From NCBI GenBank assembly GCA_026260175.1, contig JAKCWW010001786.1, positions 1 through 43,768 of the forward strand: a stretch of DNA of 43,768 bases, in the 5' to 3' direction. Numbering within the stretch: position 1 is the first letter of the stretch; each line of letters starts with the position of its first letter. Below are positions 1 to 10,374 of the stretch, one piece after another. The notes under the pieces are model-generated. The model saw only the letters and a list, made by a program, of their open reading frames with translations, was not told the origin of the DNA and did not search any database. This DNA is from Reticulitermes lucifugus. Lineage: Eukaryota; Arthropoda; Insecta; Blattodea; Rhinotermitidae. Position numbers and translations under genes: made by a program.

Positions 1-190
1 GTTGGCCGAGCAAGTGACGTCACGTCACTCGACGAGCCGCGCGCCGTCTAGTCCCGGCTTAAGGGTGTGAAGAAGAGAAAATCTCTTGCCCCCACTGGCG
101 TTCGAACCCTGACCCGTCCAGCCCGTAGCGAAACGCTACATAGATTGCGCTATCCCAGCTCCCATCCCCTAAACTGGTCCCAACCATTAA
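1..190 (-). mobile_element. tRNA-headed SINE copy
   Basis: Read on the minus strand, a tRNA-like RNA polymerase III promoter is visible. A B-box-like GGGTTCGAACGCC lies around 105-117 and an A-box-like TAGCGCAATCTATG about 40 bases upstream of it (145-158). The segment from about 75 to 180 aligns by eye with the copy at 2570-2850, sharing the gagaagaaacaatctct-like stretch, the ttcga B-box core and the ctatccca end. The outer 60 bases are GC-rich and contain the palindrome GTGACGTCAC. SINEs are copied by LINE machinery and encode no protein. The left end is cut by the window, so full length is unknown. Confidence 0.6.
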
Positions 191-1040
191 TGTGAATTTT
201 CTATTTTCTTAGATTACGGCTAGCATCTGGAGACCGTGAGAACAGGGGAAGCAATACACAGCAACGTAGAACTTATAATGGTGGGTTTACGTAAGAAGGT
301 AATATATATTAATACATATTTTGTTAAAACCCTATTTCTGGAGGTTGTAACTAATTTCCGTTTTATTATTCCCATCTTAAATACGATTAACAAGTTTCAA
401 AGAACGCTTCTGGTAATTCTGTGTACTACATTAGCAGGCAATAATGTAAATAACAGCTACATAGAAATTCAGTTCCTTCCTCACAGGACTTGACTGCTAA
501 TCGCAAGAAAATCGATTAAGGCTCCTGAGGGAAATAATCTTTGTTTATTGTAAAAATCATGCAAAAAACACAAATTGAATGTGTCAGCAAAACAGAGGGT
601 GTCCTCAAAAGAAACTTACACATCCAAAATTATACTTAAAAACTAATTCGGTGTACGTGGAACTTCATACCTGCATGCGTCGATGGAGAAGCTCTCAAAG
701 TTTTGTTTCAAATGACCGAGGTCATAGATAATGATCGTTGTTGCCGCTGGATGTCACTAGTTTTCAAAATGCGTCCCCCCCCCACAATAATCTGATCAGC
801 ATTTTGCGAAGACAGAGACAGAGACCGTGACAGCTGTGCAACGTGCACAAGAAGCCGCTGCGGTGTGCTGATGTTTGTGGGTTGCTTCGGAATGAAGCCC
901 GAACGCGGTCCAGAGTTGCACCAAACAGAGAAGACGGACATGGCCTGTAAAATGCAACATTCCTACTCGAATTTCTTGTACTGTACATACATGGATCCTC
1001 GGCTGGGTGGATCCGTACGAAGCGGTGCCCGAAATGCATG
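191..1040. other. unassigned sequence
   Basis: No gene or repeat boundary can be supported here. A run of nine C residues lies at 775-783. Short open frames on both strands overlap each other and show no recognisable domain. Confidence 0.5.
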
Positions 1041-1152
1041 TCGCACAGCAGGTTCTAAATCTGAGATCTGCGCTCTTCTGGGATATTACGCAGCGTCGTG
1101 TGGTATTTGTTTACCGACGTTTCGGGACAACGTATCGGTCCCATCTTCTCGT
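1041..1152 (-). repeat. dispersed repeat ending in hammerhead-like motif
   Basis: The plus strand translates in one frame to ALLGYYAASCGICLPTFR and in another to FWDITQRRVVFVYRRFG. I recall both strings from many unrelated blattodean gene predictions, which marks this as an abundant repeat and not a gene. A related flank (gcgctgcgtcg-like block, then gttaccgacgtttcgg) recurs inverted at 19798-19846. The repeat finishes in the motif annotated at 1112-1150. Confidence 0.6.
1112..1150 (-). ncRNA. degenerate hammerhead-like motif
   Basis: On the minus strand the order is GAGAAGA, T, a 5-bp stem GGGAC/GTCCC with a 9-base loop, GAAAC, GTC, GGTAA. The hammerhead core needs CUGANGA and GAAA. Here the second box and stem II are intact, but the first two core bases are changed (CT to GA), so self-cleavage is not expected. 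The antisense of this motif encodes the recurring peptide RRFGTTYRSHL. Confidence 0.5.
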
Positions 1153-1159
1153 AATTGTA

Positions 1160-2560
1160 CGAATTAATTTCTCCCACAATTCTGTCCGGAATTCTGTGGT
1201 TAAATAAGCGACTGTTAGTTGTCTTAGCGTTTACTTCACACCAATGACGTGACTAATTTTAATATACTTCATGGTGTTTCTTTACGATAGGCCTACTTGT
1301 TTTAGTTCTATAAATTAGCACACAGAAGTAGGCCAGGAGCTAAACAGTCCAACCATATTCCATTCATTCTTGAATTTTAGGCCTTAAAATCTGTGCATTC
1401 TAAAGAACTCTAAGGATAATGGTGGAAACGAATTTCCTTCTGTCACGCCAATCTATAAATGACGCACACCACAAAAATGTTTAGCTGTACAAAATTTGCT
1501 GTAGGTTTCGTTCGGAGAAATTTAATTTACCTGAATAGTTTAATGGTCGTATTAAATTCAATTAAATGACGATCAATACTGGCCGTAATAACCAAACGAT
1601 ATTTGTGAATCCAGTGATTACAAAGCTCTCACAGCTTACCGTTAATGGGGACTGCTCTCCTGACTTCAAAATACGTATGTTTTCATGTATATTCATTAAC
1701 GACGAGATATATGATCGGGCATGCAGCTGCATTCATGTTGCGTGGTGAAATAGATGACGTGATAACAAGCCTTCCGACGACCAGTGTGTGGTTCATCTGA
1801 ACGTACTGATTTATAAACAAGCTCTCTTCAGTTTAGTATTGATTCTGTGTCCACTAGTTCACATGGGGACGGTCAGCAGGCCGAGCTATCACTTGCTGTT
1901 AGAACAAATGGCTGTTGCTTACTACCTGTTTTCACATACACATAATCGTTTTCATGGCTACAATATCTGCTGCACTCTGTCCCATTACTATGATCGGTGC
2001 AGGATTTCAATATCCTAGTCTTCACGGATGAAGATTTTGTAATAGTGTTTTAAAAATTTGACACTTTCTTATCTCATCCTACTTTATTTAATTTATTAAA
2101 CAAACATCACGGCAGAGTTATGAATAATCAAGTTTCATATGCGATGGGGTCCGCATTCAAATGTAGCGCCGAATACGGTCTATCATTATTGAGATTTTTC
2201 GCAGTCTTGCTCAGTCCCTTCAGGCAAACAAGGATAAAACCTCAAATTACTTCTGAACCGCTTACGCCCAAATTTTGCCTGTTCGTTACTCTCCAGTCAC
2301 CGTCAGATTTGTGTAATGTGAGGAAGTGCAAGCGTTCATACAACCAAAACGTCACACTACTCTGTCACATTTTAACCACCTTTAAATATTAAGACTTTAC
2401 ACTGTCCTTGAAGAATCTAATAAGTACGGAGGTTTTGTGTAAAGATAACGTTTTATTATACACTGAAAACAACAAGTTGTACGAAGATACTGAAAGATGC
2501 ACTGAAAACTTGTACATTGACTTTCTAAATATCGGTGGACAGCATTACGTTAAAACTGTT
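1160..2560. other. unassigned sequence
   Basis: AT-rich sequence. Several short open frames (60-90 codons) occur at 1566-2617 on the plus strand, but none shows a domain, splice-flanked structure or family resemblance. I see no gene here. Confidence 0.5.
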
Positions 2561-2569
2561 CCACGTAAA

Positions 2570-2850
2570 GTTTTGTGTTTCCACGCCAAGAAGGCATATG
2601 CGGAAATAGAGGTATAGCGCCAATCATTTTTAACCTCGGCAGTAGATGGGAGTGAGTAATAAACTTTACCCGTGATAGGAACCCCTTTTCCCATTGAACA
2701 CAAGGCTTGGTGTGCCCCAGAGTCGGTCTGGACGTTTTGGAGAAGAAACAATCTCTCTTCCTTACCGGAGTTCGACCACCGGATCATCCAGACCGTAGCC
2801 TAGTCACTATACATTCTATGCTATCCCATCACCTAACCTGTTCCATATTG
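2570..2850 (-). mobile_element. tRNA-headed SINE copy
   Basis: On the minus strand the head carries a B-box-like GGTGGTCGAACTCC near 2768-2781 and a decayed A box near 2815-2830. The body follows towards lower coordinates. It translates antisense to VYYSLPSTAEVKNDWRYTS, a version of the HSPPSSAEVKNAWSYTS string I recall from many blattodean predictions. The block around 2701-2740 (ggcttggtgtgcccc, ggtctggacg) is shared with the copy at 28455-28710. The copy is clearly diverged. Confidence 0.65.
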
Positions 2851-4289
2851 TTTTCAAAGAGAATTTAATTCAGGTCACTAGCACCCAGATGCCTCAACGT
2901 ACCTCTCTCTTGTTTCAAACATGGAGGCATTTGGAAGCAGCAGAACTACAGAATTTCGAAGACACAGGACATTTTCCAAAATCTGTACATATGAATACAC
3001 TCAACACTTATATTAATAAAGCTTCTTTCATTTTTTTAAAATTCAAAACCTCCAATCTGCAGACTTCGAAAAATGGCACGTGATAAAGGCATTTCATACT
3101 TCAGGTTAGAGACGTGTATTGACGACATCGAAAAATATTAGTACAGTATCTCACCTGTGTAAACAAATATGCTCTATAAATTACAGCAAATAACAGGAGC
3201 AAACATTTCTTAATTTTTGCAATACGAGCCATGGGTAAATACAATTAGAAACGAGCTGCTGCCAGCCAGCATACAGCTAAAAGATTTATTTTGTCCTACC
3301 GTTTCCTACATTTAAAAGTAAAAGATTAAAATATCATATTTACTGCCTTGTCTCAGGAATATTATTTGGAATTGAAATCAACGGAAATTTAAACTGAATA
3401 GATCTGAGGAGAGGGTGGTGAGGAAGACATCTGAAAGGTAGACGGGAAAAATTAAAAGAAAAAGCTTAAAAAAAAGCGAAGGATAAAAACTGCATAACTC
3501 ACTGTCAGAAAGACGAACAGAAACAGCTGCATAATTCACAACATTAAGATAATAATAATAATAATAATAATAATCTTCAAAGTATTTATTTTCAAAAATA
3601 ACTACCTCCATGAATTTAGTCAGTTATGTACTAAACTTTAAATCGTGTTGTTTTTCAGATAAACATCCTATTCTACAAAGGCAAAAAGAATAAATTGGTG
3701 AGCCTGGGGCAAAAATTCCAATTTATAAAGTTTACCTACGAAGTTTCTATATGCTATTTTAGATTGCCATTTAATGAGATGAAAATAACAGAAAAGACCT
3801 ATTACAAAGTCTACTCTAAGCAAAGCTATTAGAACTCAGACCGTCAGAGAAAAAGGAAAGAAATAATGATACTGTACAGTCACTTCCGGTAACAGGAGTT
3901 TCGATTCACTAAGATTGTTCATGGCAGATGAAGATGAAAAGTCAGTTCTATGTGGATCCTAAACCAATCTTGCCATGATCTCCGGCTTTGTGTTTACAAT
4001 TTATTTACGGTGTCTGCAACTGAGCTCATAAAGCGTCGAATAACTGGAACACAGTAAACCATACAGTCGTGACCTACTTTCAGGCTGTCCCGAAAATTGT
4101 CTGCATACACCGAAGAAAATCATAAATATCACAATTTAAGATAATTTGTGCCCCATCCAATATTTGATCGGCCACTCCCCTCCCCCCTCCACCAAAATAT
4201 AAATCAGAAGCTTTGCTGTCCCAAGACAATTGCTGATAGCCATATTTGTTAGTGTCAAAGTGACAATTAATGGGATAAAAGTTGAATGT
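2851..4289. other. unassigned sequence with ATA microsatellite
   Basis: No gene is supported. A trinucleotide microsatellite lies at 3549-3574 and explains the poly-Tyr run in an antisense open frame. The rest is AT-rich with no recognisable repeat boundary. Confidence 0.5.
3549..3574. repeat. (ATA)n microsatellite
   Basis: About nine uninterrupted AAT/ATA triplets, directly visible. Confidence 0.9.
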
Positions 4290-4415
4290 TTCTGTCCGTG
4301 GGCTTACATCAATTAAAACGTGTGAAACAATGGAGAGAAAGCTCCATGCACTCATATTGTCGGTAACACATGGAAGTGAGTAGTTTACCCCGGGGATAGT
4401 GCCCATGGTAAACAC
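4290..4415 (-). mobile_element. possible SINE body remnant
   Basis: The antisense translation reads MGTIPGVNYSLP then AWSFLSIVSHVLIDV. Spacing and residues resemble the FPGVK...HSPPSSAEVKNAWSYTSTP body translation of the SINE family seen at 2570-2850. No tRNA head is visible, so this would be a truncated and diverged copy. The 111-codon antisense open frame that covers it is probably not a gene. Confidence 0.35.
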
Positions 4416-4889
4416 TGACGAAATACTGTATTTGATATGGGGAGTCCAGACGGATTATGTACATGTTGACGAAAGACGAGTTCATTTTCCTGTCAAGTCT
4501 CTAACTTCGAACACTACACCCGTAGCTTCATTTTATTGACTAAATAGGCGATGTAGATGTTATTTTTATATTTCAGATCCTCAGATGCAATAATGCACCT
4601 TCCTTTGTAATTCTACAGTGATCAATTCCGGATAGACAACAGGCGGCATTGAGCATTATATCCTTGCAATCTTTCAGAATACAGTGTGTACTGTTTCACT
4701 TGCCATTACACGTTCAAAATTATTTCTGGCGCGATTTTAACGAGAACGTGTAGAATTATGCATGTTAATTCCCCAGTTCTGCCGTGTGTCAGCATGTTTA
4801 ACGTGCAACAATTCGATAACTACTGAACGGATTTTCATGGCATTTAATACAGGGGGGGGTTAATTAACATTTGTCAGTCCATTCCAGTT
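4416..4889. other. unassigned; fragment of another dispersed repeat
   Basis: At 4820-4842 the phrase actactgaacggattttcat resembles a block common in insect non-autonomous repeats. A run of eight G residues lies at 4851-4858. No boundaries or gene can be placed. Confidence 0.3.
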
Positions 4890-4965
4890 CTGCTTAAATT
4901 CGGACAACAGTGAGAGGCCCTTTACATGAAGACCTGTTCGTACTTATGTGTCTGCGGAAACGTCG
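4890..4965 (-). repeat. inverted fragment of GGCGCGTTCGC-ended MITE family
   Basis: The minus strand carries the aggtcttcatgtaaagg block that is also found at 5286, 14662, 21327 and 31306. It is the internal signature of the element family annotated at 5126-5890. This copy is reversed relative to its neighbour. Confidence 0.5.
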
Positions 4966-5125
4966 ACTGTCACGCACTAAATGCTTCTGGATGGAAAACG
5001 TGTTCAGAATGAATTTAATAGAGAATGAAGGAACATTGTACGCCAAATTTACACTTTACTGGAGTCTTCCAGGTTTGAAGGTATTACACAACAAGATAGG
5101 GTATGTACACATAACGTAACATTGT

Positions 5126-5890
5126 GGCGCGTTCGCGTAACCATTGTTGCAGTAGAAACACAACAATGCATTCTCTTGTGTTGTTGAGCTACATGTCACT
5201 GTCAACTATATAAAAATATCGAGTGTTGCACAGCAATGCATTTATGGCAAATTGAAGTCGCCGGCAACACTAAAACGTACGTAGGTCTTCATGTAGAGTA
5301 CCCGATGCTGCATTGAAACAAAAGAATGTTCGCTTGCTCATGGCCTTCTTTAGACGTAAAATTTGGCTAAACAGATCGCAATGACAGATACTTCGTTGCG
5401 CAGATTCTCAGATTTGTAAGAAATCGCACAGAATTAATCAATTATGAAGCAATAAGTATTAAACATTCTGAGTGTGTGTCTGTATTCTCGCCTTAGTTAT
5501 ACGGCATGCAAATCGCATACTTTCTGCACCGTATTGTCATCTGTGGCTTGTCTGGCCCTACCAAATTTTCCATATTATCTCATAAAAGGTACGATATTCG
5601 AAAAAAAAGTTTTTAAACTAAAATGTGTGTTTTCATTTTCTCTACAAGGTTGTCTGAAAAATTTCACACTGTAAGAATAATTCACCGAGATATTATCATA
5701 AATGTGTAAAGTACCAGTTATTCTTGGCAGATTTTAACGACACTTGAATTTTCTGGTGGATTCTCAAAAAATCCTCAGACATCAAATTTCATGAAAATCC
5801 TTCCAAAGGGAACCGAGTTGTTCCATGCGGAGAGAGACAGACAGGCATGACGAAGCTAATAGTCGCTTTTCGCAATTTTGCGAACGCGCC
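5126..5890 (+). mobile_element. MITE-like element with GGCGCGTTCGC inverted ends
   Basis: The left end is GGCGCGTTCGCGTAA and the right end is the inverted GCGAACGCGCC. The right half (5455-5890) aligns by eye with 21066-21527: shared caataagtatta, gtgtgtgtctgta, tttcatgaaaatcc, a GACA-rich tract and gctaatagtcgc. Relative to that copy it has about 290 extra bases after 5157. These include a block (atggc.aatt..gtcgccggcaac, then gtaggtcttcatgta) matching the short copies at 14608 and 39390, so the element is a composite. No transposase is encoded; mobilisation would be in trans. The superfamily is not assigned because no target-site duplication is clear. Confidence 0.65.
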
Positions 5891-6844
5891 TAAAAAGAGG
5901 CCTAACAGTCCAGGGCTGATACGATGTATTACTCCTATCTTGTTAGGTTGCTAAATGACAAGTTATTTTTAAACGCTTTTTATATGGTCCACCATGATGG
6001 AAACCCACAATAAATGGAGAGTGACTGCAATTACCAATCCTTTATTTGCTCGAAACATTAAAGACGCGAAAACCCTCAGCCGTGGTATGTGGTAACCTGG
6101 AAGAAATTCTAAATACATCTTTTAGACAGAATAGTAACAGTTACTGCTATAGCAACCTCCGCGATAACAACACACTTTAATTAACAATAAAGATCAAGAA
6201 ATATATCCTCTGTTACAAATATATTTACTGTATACGCATGTGTTGTTCAATTTAAAGGCGTATATTGTAATAATGTTTTGCTATGAGAGTCGTATGCAAG
6301 TGTGCAACTAAATTCAATTAAACGGGATAACTATCTAATTTACACAAAATCTGGTTTAATTTAAGGAGATTTTAAGATATGATTATCATTACATTAGATT
6401 GCTTTTGAAGCTACGCTTTCAACTTGCTTTCTTTCTAAGTGCAGTTTTAAAACAAGGAAATAATGTAACTGAAATAAGTGGAAGTCAACTTGCAAAGACC
6501 ATGATTAATATTATCTGTCTCAGTTTAGAGAAGTAGAAGATTTTACGGTGTTCACAAAGTTTGACTACTTTCGGTTCCCCCCAAACCTTTAACTAAACCT
6601 TTTAGAGCGCTGTCATCCGGCCTTCCCCTAGCGATTCTAACCAGGATTTGTTATATATTCTGTTACTTTCTCGCACTGCACTACTCACTAGAGTCGCTTC
6701 TTTCTATTTCCCTTCAGAATATTTCTTCCTACATCCATTCCTCAACCCGTGTTGCATTCCTTCGTCCACAACTATCACAAAACAAGTCATCTTCAACTCT
6801 ATCATTTTCCCTGATATATGTAACATTAAGCCAAATACCGTTTG
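5891..6844. other. unassigned sequence
   Basis: AT-rich. An open frame at 6648-6845 has no recognisable domain. Nothing else can be supported. Confidence 0.5.
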
Positions 6845-6975
6845 ACAAAACACCACTAAGTCCATAGAGCAGAGTCCTTCCTGAGAAGCTAACAGGTCCT
6901 CAGCTAGTCACGAAATTCCCCGCGTTTTGTGGAACCAGAAGGTTCATCTGTCTCTATTCGCAGCCAGAGCAAGAG
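6845..6975 (-). mobile_element. LINE 3' tail fragment
   Basis: On the minus strand this reads EPSGSTKRGEF, then a gactagctgaggacctgtt...aaggactctgctc tail. It parallels the LRVPQNAGNFLTS...SRRTLLHG ending that I recall for an abundant blattodean non-LTR retrotransposon. The same tail occurs at 17775-17860 (minus) and 29750-29815 (plus). Frames are broken. Confidence 0.55.
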
Positions 6976-8455
6976 AAAACACCACACACATAGAAAATAT
7001 ACAGATCCGCCAACAGCATAAGTTTCTACGACATTCCACTGGTCGCCATTTGAGAGGTGCTCAGTTTGTGTAAGAAATGCAAATTGGAATTTATGCACAA
7101 TTCTAACGGATATTGGACACAACAGAAAATCTTAAAATTAATTCGTCCTCACACTACAAGACTGATCTTTGGCCCACTGTGTTTCAACTGAAATACTTCG
7201 GTTACCGTTCATAAAAATATTACGGTAATTTCCCCTGCGGAAATAAACTGTAAAGGTCAAAGTCGGATTCGTGAGCAAAAGAACATCATATACCCTACCG
7301 GCTGCAACATTAAAAACTCTATTTTTTTGATACAGTGTATTTCTGTGCTTCGTTTGAATCTTAAAATAAACATTAATTATTCAATTAAACAGATTGGTAT
7401 TTATAAGGAGACGGGCTGTGTTCCGTGTAAAGTACAAAGTAAATATTTATGTGCAGTTTAGACTATCCCCATATTTCAGAGACTTCGGTGTCCAGTGTGG
7501 TAGCAAGGAATCATTTACTTTAATTAATGACTACATGTGCAATAACACGTGGTGTACTTGGCCACGCTATATGAACGAGGGTTATAAGAACATTGACTAT
7601 CCAGTCCGCTTTACAAAATATTGATTTATGACCTAATGTTATGCATTATCAACAACTTGGTAAGTGGGCTGCAAGGTTCTTCGTAATTTAATTAACAGAA
7701 ACGGACGAGACTGTCCAGATTGGGATTTCTCGTCCATTCTCCATTCGCTGTTCAATTTCAGTGTGGTTCCGAAATACCTGATAGCTCAACGCGCTGATTG
7801 ATATCATTCTTATTCATCACTTGTGTTTGGAATTTATAATTTCTTAGATTCATGACGTTTATCATGCCAATTAAGTTCGACTAAAGAATTACTGCCCCAT
7901 GGGCAAGCACTGAATGTTAAATAAGTTCAGTGTTAAGTGAAGATGAAGAGACTCGGAAACGAGAGGAACAAAAGTTAGAACGGAAGTTCTTACATAACTG
8001 CTCCAAACTCTTCCCTTTCTTGTCCAAGGATGAATATTCGTCTGACATTCCGAGATAACGGTATTGAACCTAAGGATGTGTGAAGTCTATAGCAATCTTC
8101 GTAATCTGCCAGCACAGTCTGCCATCCTTACACAGAGTTGTTAGAGCTCCACAGAAAAGTAGCGCGCCGTGTCTTAATAAGCAGTTACTGCTTTGAACTT
8201 CGCATTGTTTCATTCAATACACCTACTGTAGAAGCTGACACATAATGCCCCTAAATTTTATTCTGAAGATTTCGCAATCGAATCTCAGACCGGATATTCT
8301 GACCGATGATTTTTTCCTCATACTATCCAGGCAATGCGATGTGGAAAGCAAGCGGAAAAATTATCACATTATTTCTTTCCCTCGATAGTCGCCAAAAACA
8401 GAGACAAATGCGAGATGATTCCTCTGGAGACAAAGCTTCGGAAAATAGATCATAA
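6976..8455. other. unassigned sequence
   Basis: No repeat or gene recognised. The plus-strand frame at 7394-7624 has no domain or splice context. Confidence 0.5.
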
Positions 8456-8458
8456 ATA

Positions 8459-8840
8459 TCTGGAAAGTTTTTAAATGAGGTGCTGGAGAAGGATGGAGAA
8501 GATCAGTTTGACCGATCGTTTGAAAAATGAAGTATCACATAGAATCAAGTAGGACAGGAATATCCTGCGTACAACTAAAAGAAGGAAGGCTAACTGGATT
8601 GGTCACATCTTGTGTAGGAAGTGCATTCTAAAAACGTCACTGAAGGAAAAATAGAAGGAGGGATAGAAATGATAGGAAGACCAGGAAGAAGATGTAAGCA
8701 GATACTGGATGACCTCAAGGAAACGAGAGGATACTGGAAACTGAAAGAGGAAGCATTACATCGCACTCTGTGGAGAAGTCGCTTTGGAAGAGGCTATGCA
8801 CCTGTTATGGTAGGACAGACTACGGAGTGATGATGATCCA
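8459..8840 (+). pseudogene. C-terminal end of a non-LTR retrotransposon polyprotein, decayed
   Basis: Translation gives RCWRRMEKISLTDRLKNE, then NWIGHILCRK. After a +1/-1 shift near 8650 it continues IGRPGRRCKQILDDLKE, LKEEALHRTLWRSRFGRGY and QTTE, then stop. This order (W-T-D, W-I-G-H-I-L-R, G-R-P-G-R-R, D-D-L-K, W-R) is the standard region after the reverse transcriptase in RTE/BovB-type and related LINEs. A TAG stop lies after HRIK and a frameshift follows, so it is dead. The stop codon runs into TGATGATGA; RTE elements often end in short (TGA)n-type tails. A relative lies at 28712-28950. The N-terminal enzyme domains are absent, consistent with 5' truncation on insertion. Confidence 0.75.
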
Positions 8841-9299
8841 GGCAAGAATTGGGATGTTATATTGAGCTTAAGCCACAACAGCTTTCTCCTACATTCTTTC
8901 AAATTCATTACCTAGCAATTATCTCATCCTTAAACACTACGCAATCTAAGCTACCAACAACGTTGTAAAAGGCAGTAAGTAAAAAATAAAAGTAACTACT
9001 TGTCATCACGCTCACATGTAAACATTTTTATTTCCATCCTAAAAATTACTGTTCATATTCTGCACTAAAATCGAACGTACGTCATAAGATAGAGTTTAAG
9101 TTGTCAAAAATTTCAGATCGGTCCATAAAACAAAATAAATCTAACAGTCACTAATTCCAGTGAGACGCTCTGTTTAACGTCTCTAATATTCTGCACAAAG
9201 CTCTCCGTCAGTATCTAGCCAATTAGCAAACTAATTAAATAACGAGCTAATTAATTTAATTAAATAAAATCCTATCATTCACTTTCTGATAGTCGAAGG
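8841..9299. other. unassigned AT-rich sequence
   Basis: Contains an AT-rich stretch around 9225-9270 made of overlapping taattaa words. No gene is seen. Confidence 0.5.
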
Positions 9300-9419
9300 T
9301 TCTTGCCGAGTTTACAAGAGCCTCCAAATTGTTCCCGTCCTAAACTATGTGAGTCCTGCCGAAACTCTTCTACCCTATCTTATTTTAATATTACACCCTC
9401 ATATAAGCCTAATTCTTTC

Positions 9420-9600
9420 AAAGAATTTTTCTTCGCCGCCTATCATTTCATTGTCCCATTAATATTAAATGAAGAGCAAAATGCATGAAGCTCCTCATTA
9501 TACTGTTTATCCAGTCTCCAGTTATTTCTTTCCTCTTTGGTTCGAATATCTTCATCAGCCCCCCCCCCCCCAGCTATAGTCTACCCTTTATGTCAATGAT
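9420..9600 (-). mobile_element. LINE polyprotein fragment (EELH region)
   Basis: On the minus strand, between about 9440 and 9530, one frame reads WRLDKQYNEELHAFCSSFNI. This corresponds to the WRKLHNEELHxLYSSPNI segment of the LINE family annotated at 17775-18360. The opposite-strand reading SPVISFLFGSNIFIS matches the opposite-strand reading of that copy (VTSSLLGPNIFIS). Frames are disrupted and ends are indistinct. Confidence 0.55.
9559..9571. repeat. poly-C tract
   Basis: Thirteen consecutive C residues. Similar runs occur at 775-783 and 41376-41386. Confidence 0.9.
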
Positions 9601-10199
9601 CAGGTATAACACCTATAATAACAAAAAAAGGTTAAATTGTAAGGAACAAAAAAAATTAGAAATCTAAGAACCAATACCTGCAATTTAAGTCTTCCAGCAA
9701 AATAAAATGATAACAAATTATGTGGATTGGCACCAGTCAATATTAGCAGACACAGCAGCCCTCGTTAGCACCTAGAGGAAAACACTGCTTTGGTGAAGAA
9801 TTCTACTGAAATTACTGAGCCGTGTCCGCATCACCGTGATTATTAGGTTGTTGCAATAAATCGTTTTCACCTTTATTAAAGCTTTCCGACGATGGCGTAC
9901 TGTCATCGGTGTGACCGAAAATTTGGACAGTGTCAATCGTCCTAGGCTGGAAACCCATGATATGTCGGAGCCTCAGGGATTTAGACTAGCTCTTTCTAAG
10001 AGCTCCACCACAGAAGGCTCACCCCTTTCACCGTTCCAGCAGAATACGTTAGCAGCATTCACCCTCCGGAACCTTTTGGGATTTTAATGTAAGGCGATTG
10101 AATTGTTAAAAATGTCAGTCACGATCATAGATGATGGTTGTTCAAGTAACGAAAGGTCAAACTTACGTAAGAGCTATACACAGCGTTGCTCTTCACTAG
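9601..10199. other. unassigned; possible solo mariner-type end
   Basis: At 9841-9862, TATTAGGTTGTTGCAATAAA resembles a mariner-type terminal inverted repeat beginning TTAGGTTG after a TA. No matching opposite end or transposase was found. The rest is unassigned. Confidence 0.25.
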
Positions 10200-10256
10200 T
10201 TCAAATTAAACTAACTAATGCACAAGTATTATTAACAAAGTGAGGTATATTTGTAA

Positions 10257-10299
10257 CCCCTACACACGTTTCGGCAATCAAGTTGCCATCCTCAGGGGG
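10257..10299 (-). ncRNA. hammerhead ribozyme-like motif, complete core
   Basis: In minus-strand order: CCCC, then CTGAGGA, one extra T, stem II GGCAA/TTGCC with a 5-base loop, GAAAC, loop GTGT, GTA, then GGGG. CCCC/GGGG closes stem I. The core matches CUGANGA and GAAA, and AC/GT forms a minimal 2-bp stem III leading to a GUA cleavage triplet. The predicted self-cleavage point is after the A at 10261. The T between the first core box and stem II departs from textbook hammerheads and may be a bulge. Short stem III is known from natural minimal type I hammerheads, some of which work best as dimers. Confidence 0.6.
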
Positions 10300-10317
10300 A
10301 TTGCCGAAACGTATGTA
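10299..10317 (+). ncRNA. 3' half of a hammerhead-like motif
   Basis: Plus strand GATTGCCGAAACGTATGTA repeats stem II 3' side, GAAAC and GTA of the motif at 10257-10299, but in the opposite orientation and with no CTGANGA box upstream. A matching piece (ccgaaacgtatgtagggg) follows the gap at 10662-10679. Confidence 0.5.
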
Positions 10318-10374
10318 AAGGTAAAGCAACCCCATTACAGGCCTAGACAGGCCCTGAGGGGTCCAGGAGGTTGA
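10315..10374 (-). mobile_element. SINE 3' end, cut by gap
   Basis: Matches the starts of the copies at 27833 and 43713: aaaggtaaagcaa, cccattacaggcc, gacaggccct, ccaggaggttga. In the minus-strand sense this is the 3' tail end of the SINE; the tRNA head would lie in the gap. It sits inside foldback element 1. Confidence 0.75.

Noticed and set aside
4080..4415. 111-codon minus-strand open frame
   Set aside because: Its first third resembles the SINE body translation and the rest is unrecognised; more likely repeat-derived.
9885..9950. CCGACGATGG ... GACCGAAAA as a hammerhead-like motif
   Set aside because: The first box is changed and no continuous stem II can be drawn; left as unassigned.
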